Assembly: GCF_051020975.1 (NCBI RefSeq)
Contig: NW_027478161.1
Span: forward strand, 26,324,001 to 26,388,000
Reading direction: 5' to 3'
Origin: Osmia lignaria lignaria
Lineage: Eukaryota; Arthropoda; Insecta; Hymenoptera; Megachilidae
DNA: 64,000 nucleotides
The translations under genes and the position numbers were made by a program. Under the pieces are notes generated by a model. That model was not told the origin of the DNA, searched no databases, and worked only from the letters and a program-made list of their open reading frames with translations. This document shows, in pieces, positions 11,358 to 24,562 of this stretch (the stretch's first letter is position 1; every line of letters starts with the position of its first letter).

Positions 11358-13290
11358 TCAGATGCGTAGTTCTCGAGATATATCAAGATATTTAAAAGTT
11401 CCGAAGCCGCACCAACATAATAGAGATACAGAAACACCGTGGCCCCTTTCTTTGCGATAACTCTGCACTATTGTGAGCTGTAAATGCCACTTCCAGTTTA
11501 GCTGTGCAGAAGAAGAACAACAAGAAGAAGAAATATCTCGAAATCTGTCCGACAGGCCCCTTCCCTTGAGATAAATCTGCAAATATCTCGGAAACGAAGC
11601 GAGCTATGGCAAAACGTTAAGAAACCTTTTTTGTAGAGAATCAAGTTTCCTACTTTTTATGTTCTATGATATTTTTTGATCAGATGCGTAGTTCTCGAGA
11701 TATATCAAGATATTTAAAAGTTCCGAAGCCGCACCAACATAATAGAGATACAGAAACACCGTGGCCCCTTTCTTTGAGATAACGCTGCACTAGTGCGAGC
11801 CGCAAATGCCACTTCCAGCTTAGCTGTGCAGAAGAAGAACAACAAGAAGAAGAAATATCTCGAAATATGTCCGTCAGGCCCCTTCCCTTGAGATGTATCT
11901 GCAAATATCTCGGAAACGAAGCGAGCTATGGCAAAATGTTAAGAGACCTTTTTTGTAGAGAATTATGTTTCCTACAATTTATGTTGTATGATATTTTTTG
12001 ATCAGAAGCGTAGTTTTCGAGATATATCGAGATATTTAAAAGTTCCGAAGCCGCACCAACATAATAGAGATACAGAAACACCGTGGCCCCTTTCTTTGAG
12101 ATAACTCTGCGTTTAGTGCGAGCCGCAAATGCCACTTCCAGCTTAGCTGTGCAGAAGAAGAACAACAAGAAGAAGAAATATCTCGAAATATGTCCGTCAG
12201 GCCCCTTCCCTTGAGATAAATCTGCAAATATCTCGGAAACGAAGCGAGCTATGGCAAAATGTTAAGACACCTTTTTTGTAGAGAATTAAGTTTCCTACTT
12301 TTTATGTTCTATAATATTTTTTGATCAGATGCGTAGTTCTCGAGATATATCAAGATATTTAAAAGTTCCGAAGCCGCACCAACATAATAGAGATACAGAA
12401 ACACCGTGGCCCCTTTCTTTGAGATAACTCTGCACTATTGTGAGCTGTAAATGCCACTTCCAGCTTAGCTGTGCAGAAGAAGAACAACAAGAAGAAGAAA
12501 TATCTCGAAATATGTCCGTTAGGCCCGTTCCCTTGAGATAAATCTGCAAATATCTCGGAAACGAAGCGAGCTATGGCAAAATGTTAAGAGACCTTTTTTA
12601 TAGAGAATTATGTTTCCTACAATTTATGTTCTATGATATTTTTTGATCAGAAGCGTAGTTTTCGAGATATATCGAGATATTTAAAAGTTCCAAAGCCGCA
12701 CCAACATAATAGAGATACAGAAACACCGTGGCCCCTTTCTTTGAGATAACTCTGCACTAGTGCGAGACGCAAATGCCACTTCCAGCTTAGCTGTGCAGAA
12801 GAAGAACAACAAGAAGAAGAAATATCTCGAAATATGTCCGTCAGGCCCCTTCCCTTGAGATAAATCTGCAAATATCTCGGAAACGAAACGAGCTATGGCA
12901 AAATGTTAAGAGACCTTTTTTGTAGAGAATTAAGTTTCCTACTTTTTATGTTCTATGATATTTTTTGATCAGATGCGTAGTTCTCGAGATATATCAAGAT
13001 ATTTAAAAGTTCCGAAACCGCACCAACATAATAGAGATACAGAAACACCGTGGCCCCTTTCTTTGAGATAACTCTGCACTAGTGCGAGCCGCAAATGCCA
13101 CTTCCAGCTTAGCTGTGCAGAAGAAGAACAACAAGAAGAAGAAATATCTCGAAATATGTCCGTCAGGCCCCTTCCCTTGAGATAAATCTGCAAATATCTC
13201 GGAAACGAAGCGAGCTATGGCAAAATGTTAAGAGACCTTTTTTGTAGAGAATTAAGTTTCCTACTTTTTATGTTCTATAATATTTTTTGA
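11358..13290 (+). repeat. Higher-order repeat I, copy 1 (6-mer, 1933 bp)
   Basis: Subtype order is S (11358), H (11680), F (12002), G (12325), K (12647), E (12969). H has GATAACGCTGC and GAGATGTATC. F has the one-base insertion. G has GTTAGGCCCGTTCCC. K has TTTTTTATAGAG in its left flank and GAGACGCAAATG. E has CCGAAACCGC. The length is 6 x 322 + 1, the extra base coming from F. Compared with the next copies it lacks subtypes P and Q. Confidence 0.92.
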
Positions 13291-15545
13291 TCAGATGCGT
13301 AGTTCTCGAGATATATCAAGATATTTAAAAGTTCCGAAGCCGCACCAACATAATAGAGATACAGAAACACCGTGGCCCCTTTCTTTGCGATAACTCTGCA
13401 CTATTGTGAGCTGTAAATGCCACTTCCAGTTTAGCTGTGCAGAAGAAGAACAACAAGAAGAAGAAATATCTCGAAATCTGTCCGACAGGCCCCTTCCCTT
13501 GAGATAAATCTGCAAATATCTCGGAAACGAAGCGAGCTATGGCAAAACGTTAAGAAACCTTTTTTGTAGAGAATCAAGTTTCCTACTTTTTATGTTCTAT
13601 GATATTTTTTGATCAGATGCGTAGTTCTCGAGATATATCAAGATATTTAAAAGTTCCGAAGCCGCACCAACATAATAGAGATACAGAAACACCGTGGCCC
13701 CTTTCTTTGAGATAACGCTGCACTAGTGCGAGCCGCAAATGCCACTTCCAGCTTAGCTGTGCAGAAGAAGAACAACAAGAAGAAGAAATATCTCGAAATA
13801 TGTCCGTCAGGCCCCTTCCCTTGAGATGTATCTGCAAATATCTCGGAAACGAAGCGAGCTATGGCAAAATGTTAAGAGACCTTTTTTGTAGAGAATTATG
13901 TTTCCTACAATTTATGTTGTATGATATTTTTTGATCAGAAGCGTAGTTTTCGAGATATATCGAGATATTTAAAAGTTCCGAAGCCGCACCAACATAATAG
14001 AGATACAGAAACACCGTGGCCCCTTTCTTTGAGATAACTCTGCGTTTAGTGCGAGCCGCAAATGCCACTTCCAGCTTAGCTGTGCAGAAGAAGAACAACA
14101 AGAAGAAGAAATATCTCGAAATATGTCCGTCAGGCCCCTTCCCTTGAGATAAATCTGCAAATATCTCGGAAACGAAGCGAGCTATGGCAAAATGTTAAGA
14201 CACCTTTTTTGTAGAGAATTAAGTTTCCTACTTTTTATGTTCTATAATATTTTTTGATCAGATGCGTAGTTCTCGAGATATATCAAGATATTTAAAAGTT
14301 CCGAAGCCGCACCAACATAATAGAGATACAGAAACACCGTGGCCCCTTTCTTTGAGATAACTCTGCACTATTGTGAGCTGTAAATGCCACTTCCAGCTTA
14401 GCTGTGCAGAAGAAGAACAACAAGAAGAAGAAATATCTCGAAATATGTCCGTTAGGCCCGTTCCCTTGAGATAAATCTGCAAATATCTCGGAAACGAAGC
14501 GAGCTATGGCAAAATGTTAAGAGACCTTTTTTGTAGAGAATTAAGTTTCCTACTCTTTATGTTCTATGATGTTTTTTGATCAGATGCGTAGTTCTCGAGA
14601 TATATCAAGATATTTAAAAGTTCCGAAGCCGCACCAACATAATCGAGATACAGAAACACCGTGGCCCCTTTCTTTGAGATAACTCTGCACTATTGCGAGC
14701 TGTAAATGCCACTTCCAGCTTAGCTGTGCAGAAGAAGAACAACAAGAAGAAGAAATATCTCGAAATATGTCCGTCAGGCCCCTTCCCTTGGGATATATCT
14801 GCAAATATCTCGGAAACGAAGCGAGCTATGGCAAAATGTTAAGAGACCTTTTTTATAGAGAATTATGTTTCCTACAATTTATGTTCTATGATATTTTTTG
14901 ATCAGAAGCGTAGTTTTCGAGATATATCGAGATATTTAAAAGTTCCAAAGCCGCACCAACATAATAGAGATACAGAAACACCGTGGCCCCTTTCTTTGAG
15001 ATAACTCTGCACTAGTGCGAGACGCAAATGCCACTTCCAGCTTAGCTGTGCAGAAGAAGAACAACAAGAAGAAGAAATATCTCGAAATATGTCCGTCAGG
15101 CCCCTTCCCTTGAGATAAATCTGCAAATATCTCGGAAACGAAACGAGCTATGGCAAAATGTTAAGAGACCTTTTTTGTAGAGAATTAAGTTTCCTACTTT
15201 TTATGTTCTATGATATTTTTTGATCAGATGCGTAGTTCTCGAGATATATCAAGATATTTAAAAGTTCCGAAACCGCACCAACATAATAGAGATACAGAAA
15301 CACCGTGGCCCCTTTCTTTGAGATAACTCTGCACTAGTGCGAGCCGCAAATGCCACTTCCAGCTTAGCTGTGCAGAAGAAGAACAACAAGAAGAAGAAAT
15401 ATCTCGAAATATGTCCGTCAGGCCCCTTCCCTTGAGATAAATCTGCAAATATCTCGGAAACGAAGCGAGCTATGGCAAAATGTTAAGAGACCTTTTTTGT
15501 AGAGAATTAAGTTTCCTACTTTTTATGTTCTATAATATTTTTTGA
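13291..15545 (+). repeat. Higher-order repeat I, copy 2 (7-mer, 2255 bp)
   Basis: Order is S, H, F, G, P, K, E. It differs from copy 1 by one clean extra monomer, P (14580), placed between G and K. P is marked by CTACTCTTTATG and GATGTTTTTTG in its left flank and by CTTGGGATATATC at its right end. The left-flank marker of P also occurs before 9103, suggesting an older source in the irregular zone. Private substitutions in the shared monomers match copy 1. Confidence 0.92.
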
Positions 15546-18122
15546 TCAGATGCGTAGTTCTCGAGATATATCAAGATATTTAAAAGTTCCGAAGCCGCAC
15601 CAACATAATAGAGATACAGAAACACCGTGGCCCCTTTCTTTGCGATAACTCTGCACTATTGTGAGCTGTAAATGCCACTTCCAGTTTAGCTGTGCAGAAG
15701 AAGAACAACAAGAAGAAGAAATATCTCGAAATCTGTCCGACAGGCCCCTTCCCTTGAGATAAATCTGCAAATATCTCGGAAACGAAGCGAGCTATGGCAA
15801 AACGTTAAGAAACCTTTTTTGTAGAGAATCAAGTTTCCTACTTTTTATGTTCTATGATATTTTTTGATCAGATGCGTAGTTCTCGAGATATATCAAGATA
15901 TTTAAAAGTTCCGAAGCCGCACCAACATAATAGAGATACAGAAACACCGTGGCCCCTTTCTTTGAGATAACGCTGCACTAGTGCGAGCCGCAAATGCCAC
16001 TTCCAGCTTAGCTGTGCAGAAGAAGAACAACAAGAAGAAGAAATATCTCGAAATATGTCCGTCAGGCCCCTTCCCTTGAGATGTATCTGCAAATATCTCG
16101 GAAACGAAGCGAGCTATGGCAAAATGTTAAGAGACCTTTTTTGTAGAGAATTATGTTTCCTACAATTTATGTTGTATGATATTTTTTGATCAGAAGCGTA
16201 GTTTTCGAGATATATCGAGATATTTAAAAGTTCCGAAGCCGCACCAACATAATAGAGATACAGAAACACCGTGGCCCCTTTCTTTGAGATAACTCTGCGT
16301 TTAGTGCGAGCCGCAAATGCCACTTCCAGCTTAGCTGTGCAGAAGAAGAACAACAAGAAGAAGAAATATCTCGAAATATGTCCGTCAGGCCCCTTCCCTT
16401 GAGATAAATCTGCAAATATCTCGGAAACGAAGCGAGCTATGGCAAAATGTTAAGACACCTTTTTTGTAGAGAATTAAGTTTCCTACTTTTTATGTTCTAT
16501 AATATTTTTTGATCAGATGCGTAGTTCTCGAGATATATCAAGATATTTAAAAGTTCCGAAGCCGCACCAACATAATAGAGATACAGAAACACCGTGGCCC
16601 CTTTCTTTGAGATAACTCTGCACTATTGTGAGCTGTAAATGCCACTTCCAGCTTAGCTGTGCAGAAGAAGAACAACAAGAAGAAGAAATATCTCGAAATA
16701 TGTCCGTTAGGCCCGTTCCCTTGAGATAAATCTGCAAATATCTCGGAAACGAAGCGAGCTATGGCAAAATGTTAAGAGACGTTTTTTGTAGAGAATTAAG
16801 TTTCCTACTCTTTATGTTCTATGATGTTTTTTGATCAGATGCGTAGTTCTCGAGATATATCAAGATATTTAAAAGTTCCGAAGCCGCACCAACATAATAG
16901 AGATACAGAAACACCGTGGCCCCTTTCTTTGAGATAACTCTGCACTATTGCGAGCTGTAAATGCCACTTCCAGCTTAGCTGTGCAGAAGAAGAACAACAA
17001 GAAGAAGAAATATCTCGAAATATGTCCGTCAGGCCCCTTCCCTTGGGATATATCTGCAAATATCTCGGAAACGAAGCGAGCTATGGCAAAATGTTAAGAG
17101 ACCTTTTTTATAGAGAATTATGTTTCCTACAATTTATGTTCTATGATATTTTTTGATCAGAAGCGTAGTTTTCGAGATATATCGAGATATTTAAAAGTTC
17201 CAAAGCCGCACCAACATAATAGAGATACAGAAACACCGTGGCCCCTTTCTTTGAGATAACTCTGCACTAGTGCGAGACGCAAATGCCACTTCCAGCTTAG
17301 CTGTGCAGAAGAAGAACAACAAGAAGAAGAAATATCTCGAAATATGTCCGTCAGGCCCCTTCCCTTGAGATAAATCTGCAAATATCTCGGAAACGAAACG
17401 AGCTATGGCAAAATGTTAAGAGACCTTTTTTGTAGAGAATTAAGTTTCCTACTTTTTATGTTCTATGATATTTTTTGATCAGATGCGTAGTTCTCGAGAT
17501 ATATCAAGATATTTAAAAGTTCCGAAACCGCACCAACATAATAGAGATACAGAAACACCGTGGCCCCTTTCTTTGAGATAACTCTGCACTAGTGCGAGCC
17601 GCAAATGCCACTTCCAGCTTAGCTGTGCAGAAGAAGAACAACAAGAAGAAGAAATATCTCGAAATATGTCCGTCAGGCCCCTTCCCTTGAGATAAATCTG
17701 CAAATATCTCGGAAACGAAGCGAGCTATGGCAAAATGTTAAGAGACCTTTTTTGTAGAGAATTAAGTTTCCTACTTTTTATGTTCTATGATATTTTTTGA
17801 TCAGATGCGTAGTTCTCGAGATATATCAAGATATTTAAAAGTTCCGAAGCCGCACCAACATAATAGAGATACAGAAACACCGTGGCCCCTTTCTTTGAGA
17901 TAACTCTGCACTATTGCGAGCTGCAAATGCCACTTCCAGCTTAGCTGTGCAGAGGAAGAACAACAAGAAGAAGAAATATCTCGAAATATGTCCGTCAGGC
18001 CAGTTCCTTTGAGCTGAATCTGCAAATATCTCGGAAACGAAGCGAGCTATGGCAAAATGTTAAGAGGCCTTTTTTGTAGAGAATTAAGTTTCCTACTTTT
18101 TATGTTCTATGATATTTTTTGA
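15546..18122 (+). repeat. Higher-order repeat I, copy 3 (8-mer, 2577 bp)
   Basis: Order is S, H, F, G, P, K, E, Q. The added monomer Q (17801) carries GAGGAAG, GGCCAGTTCC, GAGCTGAATC and then AAGAGGCC after the unit. All other monomers repeat copy 2 almost base for base. A small private change is GACGTTTTTTG instead of GACCTTTTTTG before P. Confidence 0.92.
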
Positions 18123-20699
18123 TCAGAAGCGTAGTTTTCGAGATATATCGAGATATTTAAAAGTTCCGAAGCCGCACCAACATAATAGAGATACAGAAAC
18201 ACCGTGGCCCCTTTCTTTGCGATAACTCTGCACTATTGTGAGCTGTAAATGCCACTTCCAGTTTAGCTGTGCAGAAGAAGAACAACAAGAAGAAGAAATA
18301 TCTCGAAATCTGTCCGACAGGCCCCTTCCCTTGAGATAAATCTGCAAATATCTCGGAAACGAAGCGAGCTATGGCAAAACGTTAAGAAACCTTTTTTGTA
18401 GAGAATCAAGTTTCCTACTTTTTATGTTCTATGATATTTTTTGATCAGATGCGTAGTTCTCGAGATATATCAAGATATTTAAAAGTTCCGAAGCCGCACC
18501 AACATAATAGAGATACAGAAACACCGTGGCCCCTTTCTTTGAGATAACGCTGCACTAGTGCGAGCCGCAAATGCCACTTCCAGCTTAGCTGTGCAGAAGA
18601 AGAACAACAAGAAGAAGAAATATCTCGAAATATGTCCGTCAGGCCCCTTCCCTTGAGATGTATCTGCAAATATCTCGGAAACGAAGCGAGCTATGGCAAA
18701 ATGTTAAGAGACCTTTTTTGTAGAGAATTATGTTTCCTACAATTTATGTTGTATGATATTTTTTGATCAGAAGCGTAGTTTTCGAGATATATCGAGATAT
18801 TTAAAAGTTCCGAAGCCGCACCAACATAATAGAGATACAGAAACACCGTGGCCCCTTTCTTTGAGATAACTCTGCGTTTAGTGCGAGCCGCAAATGCCAC
18901 TTCCAGCTTAGCTGTGCAGAAGAAGAACAACAAGAAGAAGAAATATCTCGAAATATGTCCGTCAGGCCCCTTCCCTTGAGATAAATCTGCAAATATCTCG
19001 GAAACGAAGCGAGCTATGGCAAAATGTTAAGACACCTTTTTTGTAGAGAATTAAGTTTCCTACTTTTTATGTTCTATAATATTTTTTGATCAGATGCGTA
19101 GTTCTCGAGATATATCAAGATATTTAAAAGTTCCGAAGCCGCACCAACATAATAGAGATACAGAAACACCGTGGCCCCTTTCTTTGAGATAACTCTGCAC
19201 TATTGCGAGCTGTAAATGCCACTTCCAGCTTAGCTGTGCAGAAGAAGAACAACAAGAAGAAGAAATATCTCGAAATATGTCCGTCAGGCCCGTTCCCTTG
19301 AGATAAATCTGCAAATATCTCGGAAACGAAGCGAGCTATGGCAAAATGTTAAGAGACCTTTTTTGTAGAGAATTAAGTTTCCTACTCTTTATGTTCTATG
19401 ATGTTTTTTGATCAGATGCGTAGTTCTCGAGATATATCAAGATATTTAAAAGTTCCGAAGCCGCACCAACATAATACAGATACAGAAACACCGTGGCCCC
19501 TTTCTTTGAGATAACTCTGCACTATTGCGAGCTGTAAATGCCACTTCCAGCTTAGCTGTGCAGAAGAAGAACAACAAGAAGAAGAAATATCTCGAAATAT
19601 GTCCGTCAGGCCCCTTCCCTTGGGATATATCTGCAAATATCTCGGAAACGAAGCGAGCTATGGCAAAATGTTAAGAGACCTTTTTTATAGAGAATTATGT
19701 TTCCTACAATTTATGTTCTATGATATTTTTTGATCAGAAGCGTAGTTTTCGAGATATATCGAGATATTTAAAAGTTCCAAAGCCGCACCAACATAATAGA
19801 GATACAGAAACACCGTGGCCCCTTTCTTTGAGATAACTCTGCACTAGTGCGAGACGCAAATGCCACTTCCAGCTTAGCTGTGCAGAAGAAGAACAACAAG
19901 AAGAAGAAATATCTCGAAATATGTCCGTCAGGCCCCTTCCCTTGAGATAAATCTGCAAATATCTCGGAAACGAAACGAGCTATGGCAAAATGTTAAGAGA
20001 CCTTTTTTGTAGAGAATTAAGTTTCCTACTTTTTATGTTCTATGATATTTTTTGATCAGATGCGTAGTTCTCGAGATATATCAAGATATTTAAAAGTTCC
20101 GAAACCGCACCAACATAATAGAGATACAGAAACACCGTGGCCCCTTTCTTTGAGATAACTCTGCACTAGTGCGAGCCGCAAATGCCACTTCCAGCTTAGC
20201 TGTGCAGAAGAAGAACAACAAGAAGAAGAAATATCTCGAAATATGTCCGTCAGGCCCCTTCCCTTGAGATAAATCTGCAAATATCTCGGAAACGAAGCGA
20301 GCTATGGCAAAATGTTAAGAGACCTTTTTTGTAGAGAATTAAGTTTCCTACTTTTTATGTTCTATGATATTTTTTGATCAGATGCGTAGTTCTCGAGATA
20401 TATCAAGATATTTAAAAGTTCCGAAGCCGCACCAACATAATAGAGATACAGAAACACCGTGGCCCCTTTCTTTGAGATAACTCTGCACTATTGCGAGCTG
20501 CAAATGCCACTTCCAGCTTAGCTGTGCAGAGGAAGAACAACAAGAAGAAGAAATATCTCGAAATATGTCCGTCAGGCCAGTTCCTTTGAGCTGAATCTGC
20601 AAATATCTCGGAAACGAAGCGAGCTATGGCAAAATGTTAAGAGGCCTTTTTTGTAGAGAATTAAGTTTCCAACTTTTTATGTTCTATGATATTTTTTGA
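18123..20699 (+). repeat. Higher-order repeat I, copy 4 (8-mer, 2577 bp)
   Basis: Same eight-monomer order and length as copy 3. Differences include the S monomer (18123), which has haplotype A bases up to the phase point but haplotype B bases after it (GAAGCG, TTTTCGAG), making it a recombinant. The G monomer has GCGAGC and GTCAGG instead of GTGAGC and GTTAGG. P has AATACAG instead of AATAGAG. The last F monomer of the window is in this copy (18767). Confidence 0.92.
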
Positions 20700-23600
20700 T
20701 CTGATGCGTAGTTCTCGAGATATATCAAGATATTTAAAAGTTCCGAAGCCGCACCAACATAATAGAGATACAGAAACACCGTGGCCCCTTTCTTTGAGAT
20801 AACTCTGCACTATTGCGAGCTGTAAATGCCACTTCCAGCTTAGCTGTGCAGAAGAAGAACAACAAGAAGAAGAAATATCTCGAAATATGTCCGTCAGGCC
20901 CCTTCCCTTGAGATAAATCTGCAAATATCTCGGAAACGAAGCGAGCTATGGCCAATTGTTAAGAGACCTTTTTTGTAGAGAATTAAGTTTCCTACTTTTT
21001 ATGTTCTATGATATTTTTTGATCAGATGCGTAGTTCTCGAGATATATCAAGATATTTAAAAGTTCCGAAACCGCACCAACATAATAGAGATACAGAAACA
21101 CCGTGGCCCCTTTCTTTGCGATAACTCTGCACTATTGCGAGCTGCAAATGCCACTTCCAGCTTAGCTGTGCAGAAGAAGAACAACAAGAAGAAGAAATAT
21201 CTCGAAATATGTCCGTCAGGCCCCTTCCCTTGAGATATATCTGCAAATATCTCGGAAACGAAGCGAGCTATGGCAAAATGTTAAGAGACCTTTTTTGTAG
21301 AGAATTATGTTTCCTACAATTTATGTTCTATGATATTTTTTGATCAGAAGCGTAGTTTTCGAGATATATCGAGATATTTAAAAGTTCCGAAGCCGCACCA
21401 ACATAATAGAGATACAGAAACACCGTGGCCCCTTTCTTTGAGATAACTCTGCACTAGTGCGAGCCGCAAATGCCACTTCCAGCTTAGCTGTGCAGAAGAA
21501 GAACAACAAGAAGAAGAAATATCTCGAAATATGTCCGTCAGGCCACTTCCCTTGAGATAAATCTGCAAATATCTCGGAAACGAAGCGAGCTATGGCAAAA
21601 TGTTAAGAGACCTTTTTTGTAGAGAATTAAGTTTCCTACTTTTTATCTTCTATGATATTTTTTGATCAGATGCGTAGTTCTCGAGATATATCAAGATATT
21701 TAAAAGTTCCGAAGCCGCACCAACATAATAGAGATACAGAAACACCGTGGCCCCTCTCTTTGAGATAACTCTGCACTATTGCGAGCTGGAAATGCCACTT
21801 CCAGTTTAGCTGTGCAGAAGAAGAACAACAAGAAGAAGAAATATCTCGAAATATGTCCGTTAGGCCCCTTCCCTTGCGATAAATCTGCAAATATCTCGGA
21901 AACTAAGCGAGCTATGGCAAAATGTTAAGAGACCTCTTTTGTAGACAATTAAGTTTCCTACTTTTTATGTTCTATGATATTTTTTGATCAGATGCGTAGT
22001 TCTCGAGATATATCAAGATATTTAAAAGTTCCGAAGCCGCACCAACATAATAGAGATACAGAAACACCGTGGCCCCTTTCTTTGAGATAACTCTGCACTA
22101 TTGCGAGCTGTAAATGCCACTTCCAGCTTAGCTGTGCAGAAGAAGAACAACAAGAAGAAGAAATATCTCGAAATTTGTCCGTCAGGCCCCTTCCCTTGAG
22201 ATATATCTGCAAATATCTCGGAAACGAAGCGAGCTATGACAAAATGTTAAGAGACCTTTTTTGTAGAGAATTATGTTTCCTACAATTTATGTTCTATGAT
22301 ATTTTTTGATCAGATGCGTAGTTCTCGAGATATATCAAGATATTTAAAAGCTCCGAAGCCGCACCAACATAATAGAGATACAGAAACACCGTGGCCCCTT
22401 TCTTTGAGATAACTCTGCACTATTGCGAGCTGTAAATGCCACTTCCAGCTTAGCTGTGCAGAAGAAGAACAACAAGAAGAAGAAATATCTCGAAATATGT
22501 CCGTCAGGCCCCTTCCCTTGAGATAAATCTGCAAATATCTCGGAAACGAAGAGAGCTATGGCAAAATGTTAAGAGACCTTTTTTGTAGAGAATTAAGTTT
22601 CCTACTTTTTATGTTCTATGATATTTTTTGATCAGATGCGTAGTTCTCGAGATATATCAAGATATTTAAAAGTTCCGAAGCCGCACCAACATAATAGAGA
22701 TACAGAAACACCGTGGCCCCTCTCTTTGAGATAACTCTGCACTATTGCGAGCTGGAAATGCCACTTCCAGTTTAGCTGTGCAGAAGAAGAACAACAAGAA
22801 GAAGAAATATCTCGAAATATGTCCGTTAGGCCCCTTCCCTTGCGATAAATCTGCAAATATCTCGGAAACTAAGCGAGCTATGGCAAAATGTTAAGAGACC
22901 TCTTTTGTAGAGAATTAAGTTTCCTACTTTTTATGTTCTATGATATTTTTTGATCAGATGCGTAGTTCTCGAGATATATCAAGATATTTAAAAGTTCCGA
23001 AGCCGCACCAACATAATAGAGATACAGAAACACCGTGGCCCCTTTCTTTGAGATAACTCTGCACTATTGCGAGCTGTAAATGCCACTTCCAGCTTAGCTG
23101 TGCAGAAGAAGAACAACAAGAAGAAGAAATATCTCGAAATTTGTCCGTCAGGCCCCTTCCCTTGAGATATATCTGCAAATATCTCGGAAACGAAGCGAGC
23201 TATGACAAAATGTTAAGAGACCTTTTTTGTAGAGAATTATGTTTCCTACAATTTATGTTGTATGATATTTTTTGATCAGATGCGTAGTTCTCGAGATATA
23301 TCAAGATATTTAAAAGCTCCGAAGCCGCACCAACATAATAGAGATACAGAAACACCGTGGCCCCTTTCTTTGAGATAACTCTGCACTATTGCGAGCTGTA
23401 AATGCCACTTCCAGCTTAGCTGTGCAGAAGAAGAACAACAAGAAGAAGAAATATCTCGAAATATGTCCGTCAGGCCCCTTCCCTTGAGATATATCTGCAA
23501 ATATCCCGGAAACCAAGCGAGCTATGGCAAAATGTTAAGAGACTTTTTTGTAGAGAATTATGTTTCCTACAATTTATGTTCTATGATATTTTTTGATCAG

Positions 23601-24562
23601 AAGCGTAGTTTTCGAGATATATCGAGATATTTAAAAGTTCCGAAGCCGCACCAACATAATAGAGATACAGAAACACCGTGGCCCCTTTCTTTGAGATAAC
23701 TCTGCACTAGTGCGAGCCGCAAATGCCACTTCCAGCTTAGCTGTGCAGAAGAAAAACAACAAGAAGAAGAAATATCTCGAAATATGTCCGTCAGGCCCCT
23801 TCCCTTGAGATAAATCTGCAAATATCTCGGAAACGAAGCGAGCTATGGCAAAATGTTAAGAGACCTTTTTTGTAGAGAATTATGTTTCCTACTTTTTATG
23901 TTCTATGATATTTTTTGGTCAGATGCGTAGTTCTCGAGATATATCAAGATATTTAAAAGTTCCGAAGCCGCACCAACATAATAGAGATACAGAAACACCG
24001 TGGCCCCTTTCTTTGAGATAACTCTGCACTAGTGCGAGCCGCAAATGCCACTTCCAGCTTAGCTGTGCAGAAGAAGAACAACAAGAAGAAGAAATATCTC
24101 GAAATATGTCCGTCAGGCCCCTTCCCTTGAGATAAATCTGCAAATATCTCGGAAACGAAGCGAGCTATGGCAAAATGTTAAGAGACCTTTTTTGTAGAGA
24201 ATTAAGTTTCCTACTTTTTATGTTCTATGATATTTTTTGATCAGATGCGTAGTTCTCGAGATATATCAAGATATTTAAAAGTTCCGAAGCCGCACCAACA
24301 TAATAGAGATACAGAAACACCGTGGCCCCTTTCTTTGAGATAACTCTGCACTATTGCGAGCTGCAAATGCCACTTCCAGCTTAGCTGTGCAGAGGAAGAA
24401 CAACAAGAAGAAGAAATATCTCGAAATATGTCCGTCAGGCCAGTTCCTTTGAGCTGAATCTGCAAATATCTCGGAAACGAAGCGAGCTATGGCAAAATGT
24501 TAAGAGGCCTTTTTTGTAGAGAATTAAGTTTCCTACTTTTTATGTTCTATGATATTTTTTGA
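20700..24562 (+). repeat. Higher-order repeat II, copy 1
   Basis: Twelve monomers starting with X (20700, GATCTGATG, preceded by TTTCCAAC). They match 25207-28747 in order. The constant offset is 4507 bp at both ends (20700 to 25207 and 23597 to 28104) but 4185 bp in the middle (22310 to 26495). Diagnostic monomers are 21022 (CCGAAACCGC with TTTGCGAT), 21344 (GGCCACTTCCC), 22310 (AAAGCTCCG), 23597 (321-bp spacing, GAAAAAC), 23919 (GGTCAG) and 24241 (subtype Q). Confidence 0.9.
21666..23596 (+). repeat. Inner trimer duplication (966-bp period) in repeat II
   Basis: Monomers 21666, 21988 and 22310 are repeated as 22632, 22954 and 23276. Markers are CTTGCGATAAATC with GAAACTAAGCG, then ATTTGTCCG with GCTATGACAAAATG, then AAAGCTCCG. 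The two trimers differ at few positions, such as ATCTTCTATG against ATGTTCTATG. The last monomer (23276) is itself recombinant. Confidence 0.88.

Noticed and set aside
3288..19000. 60- to 80-residue frames beginning MLFFFCTAK or similar in F monomers
   Set aside because: These are frameshift products of the one-base insertion in subtype F and have no independent support.
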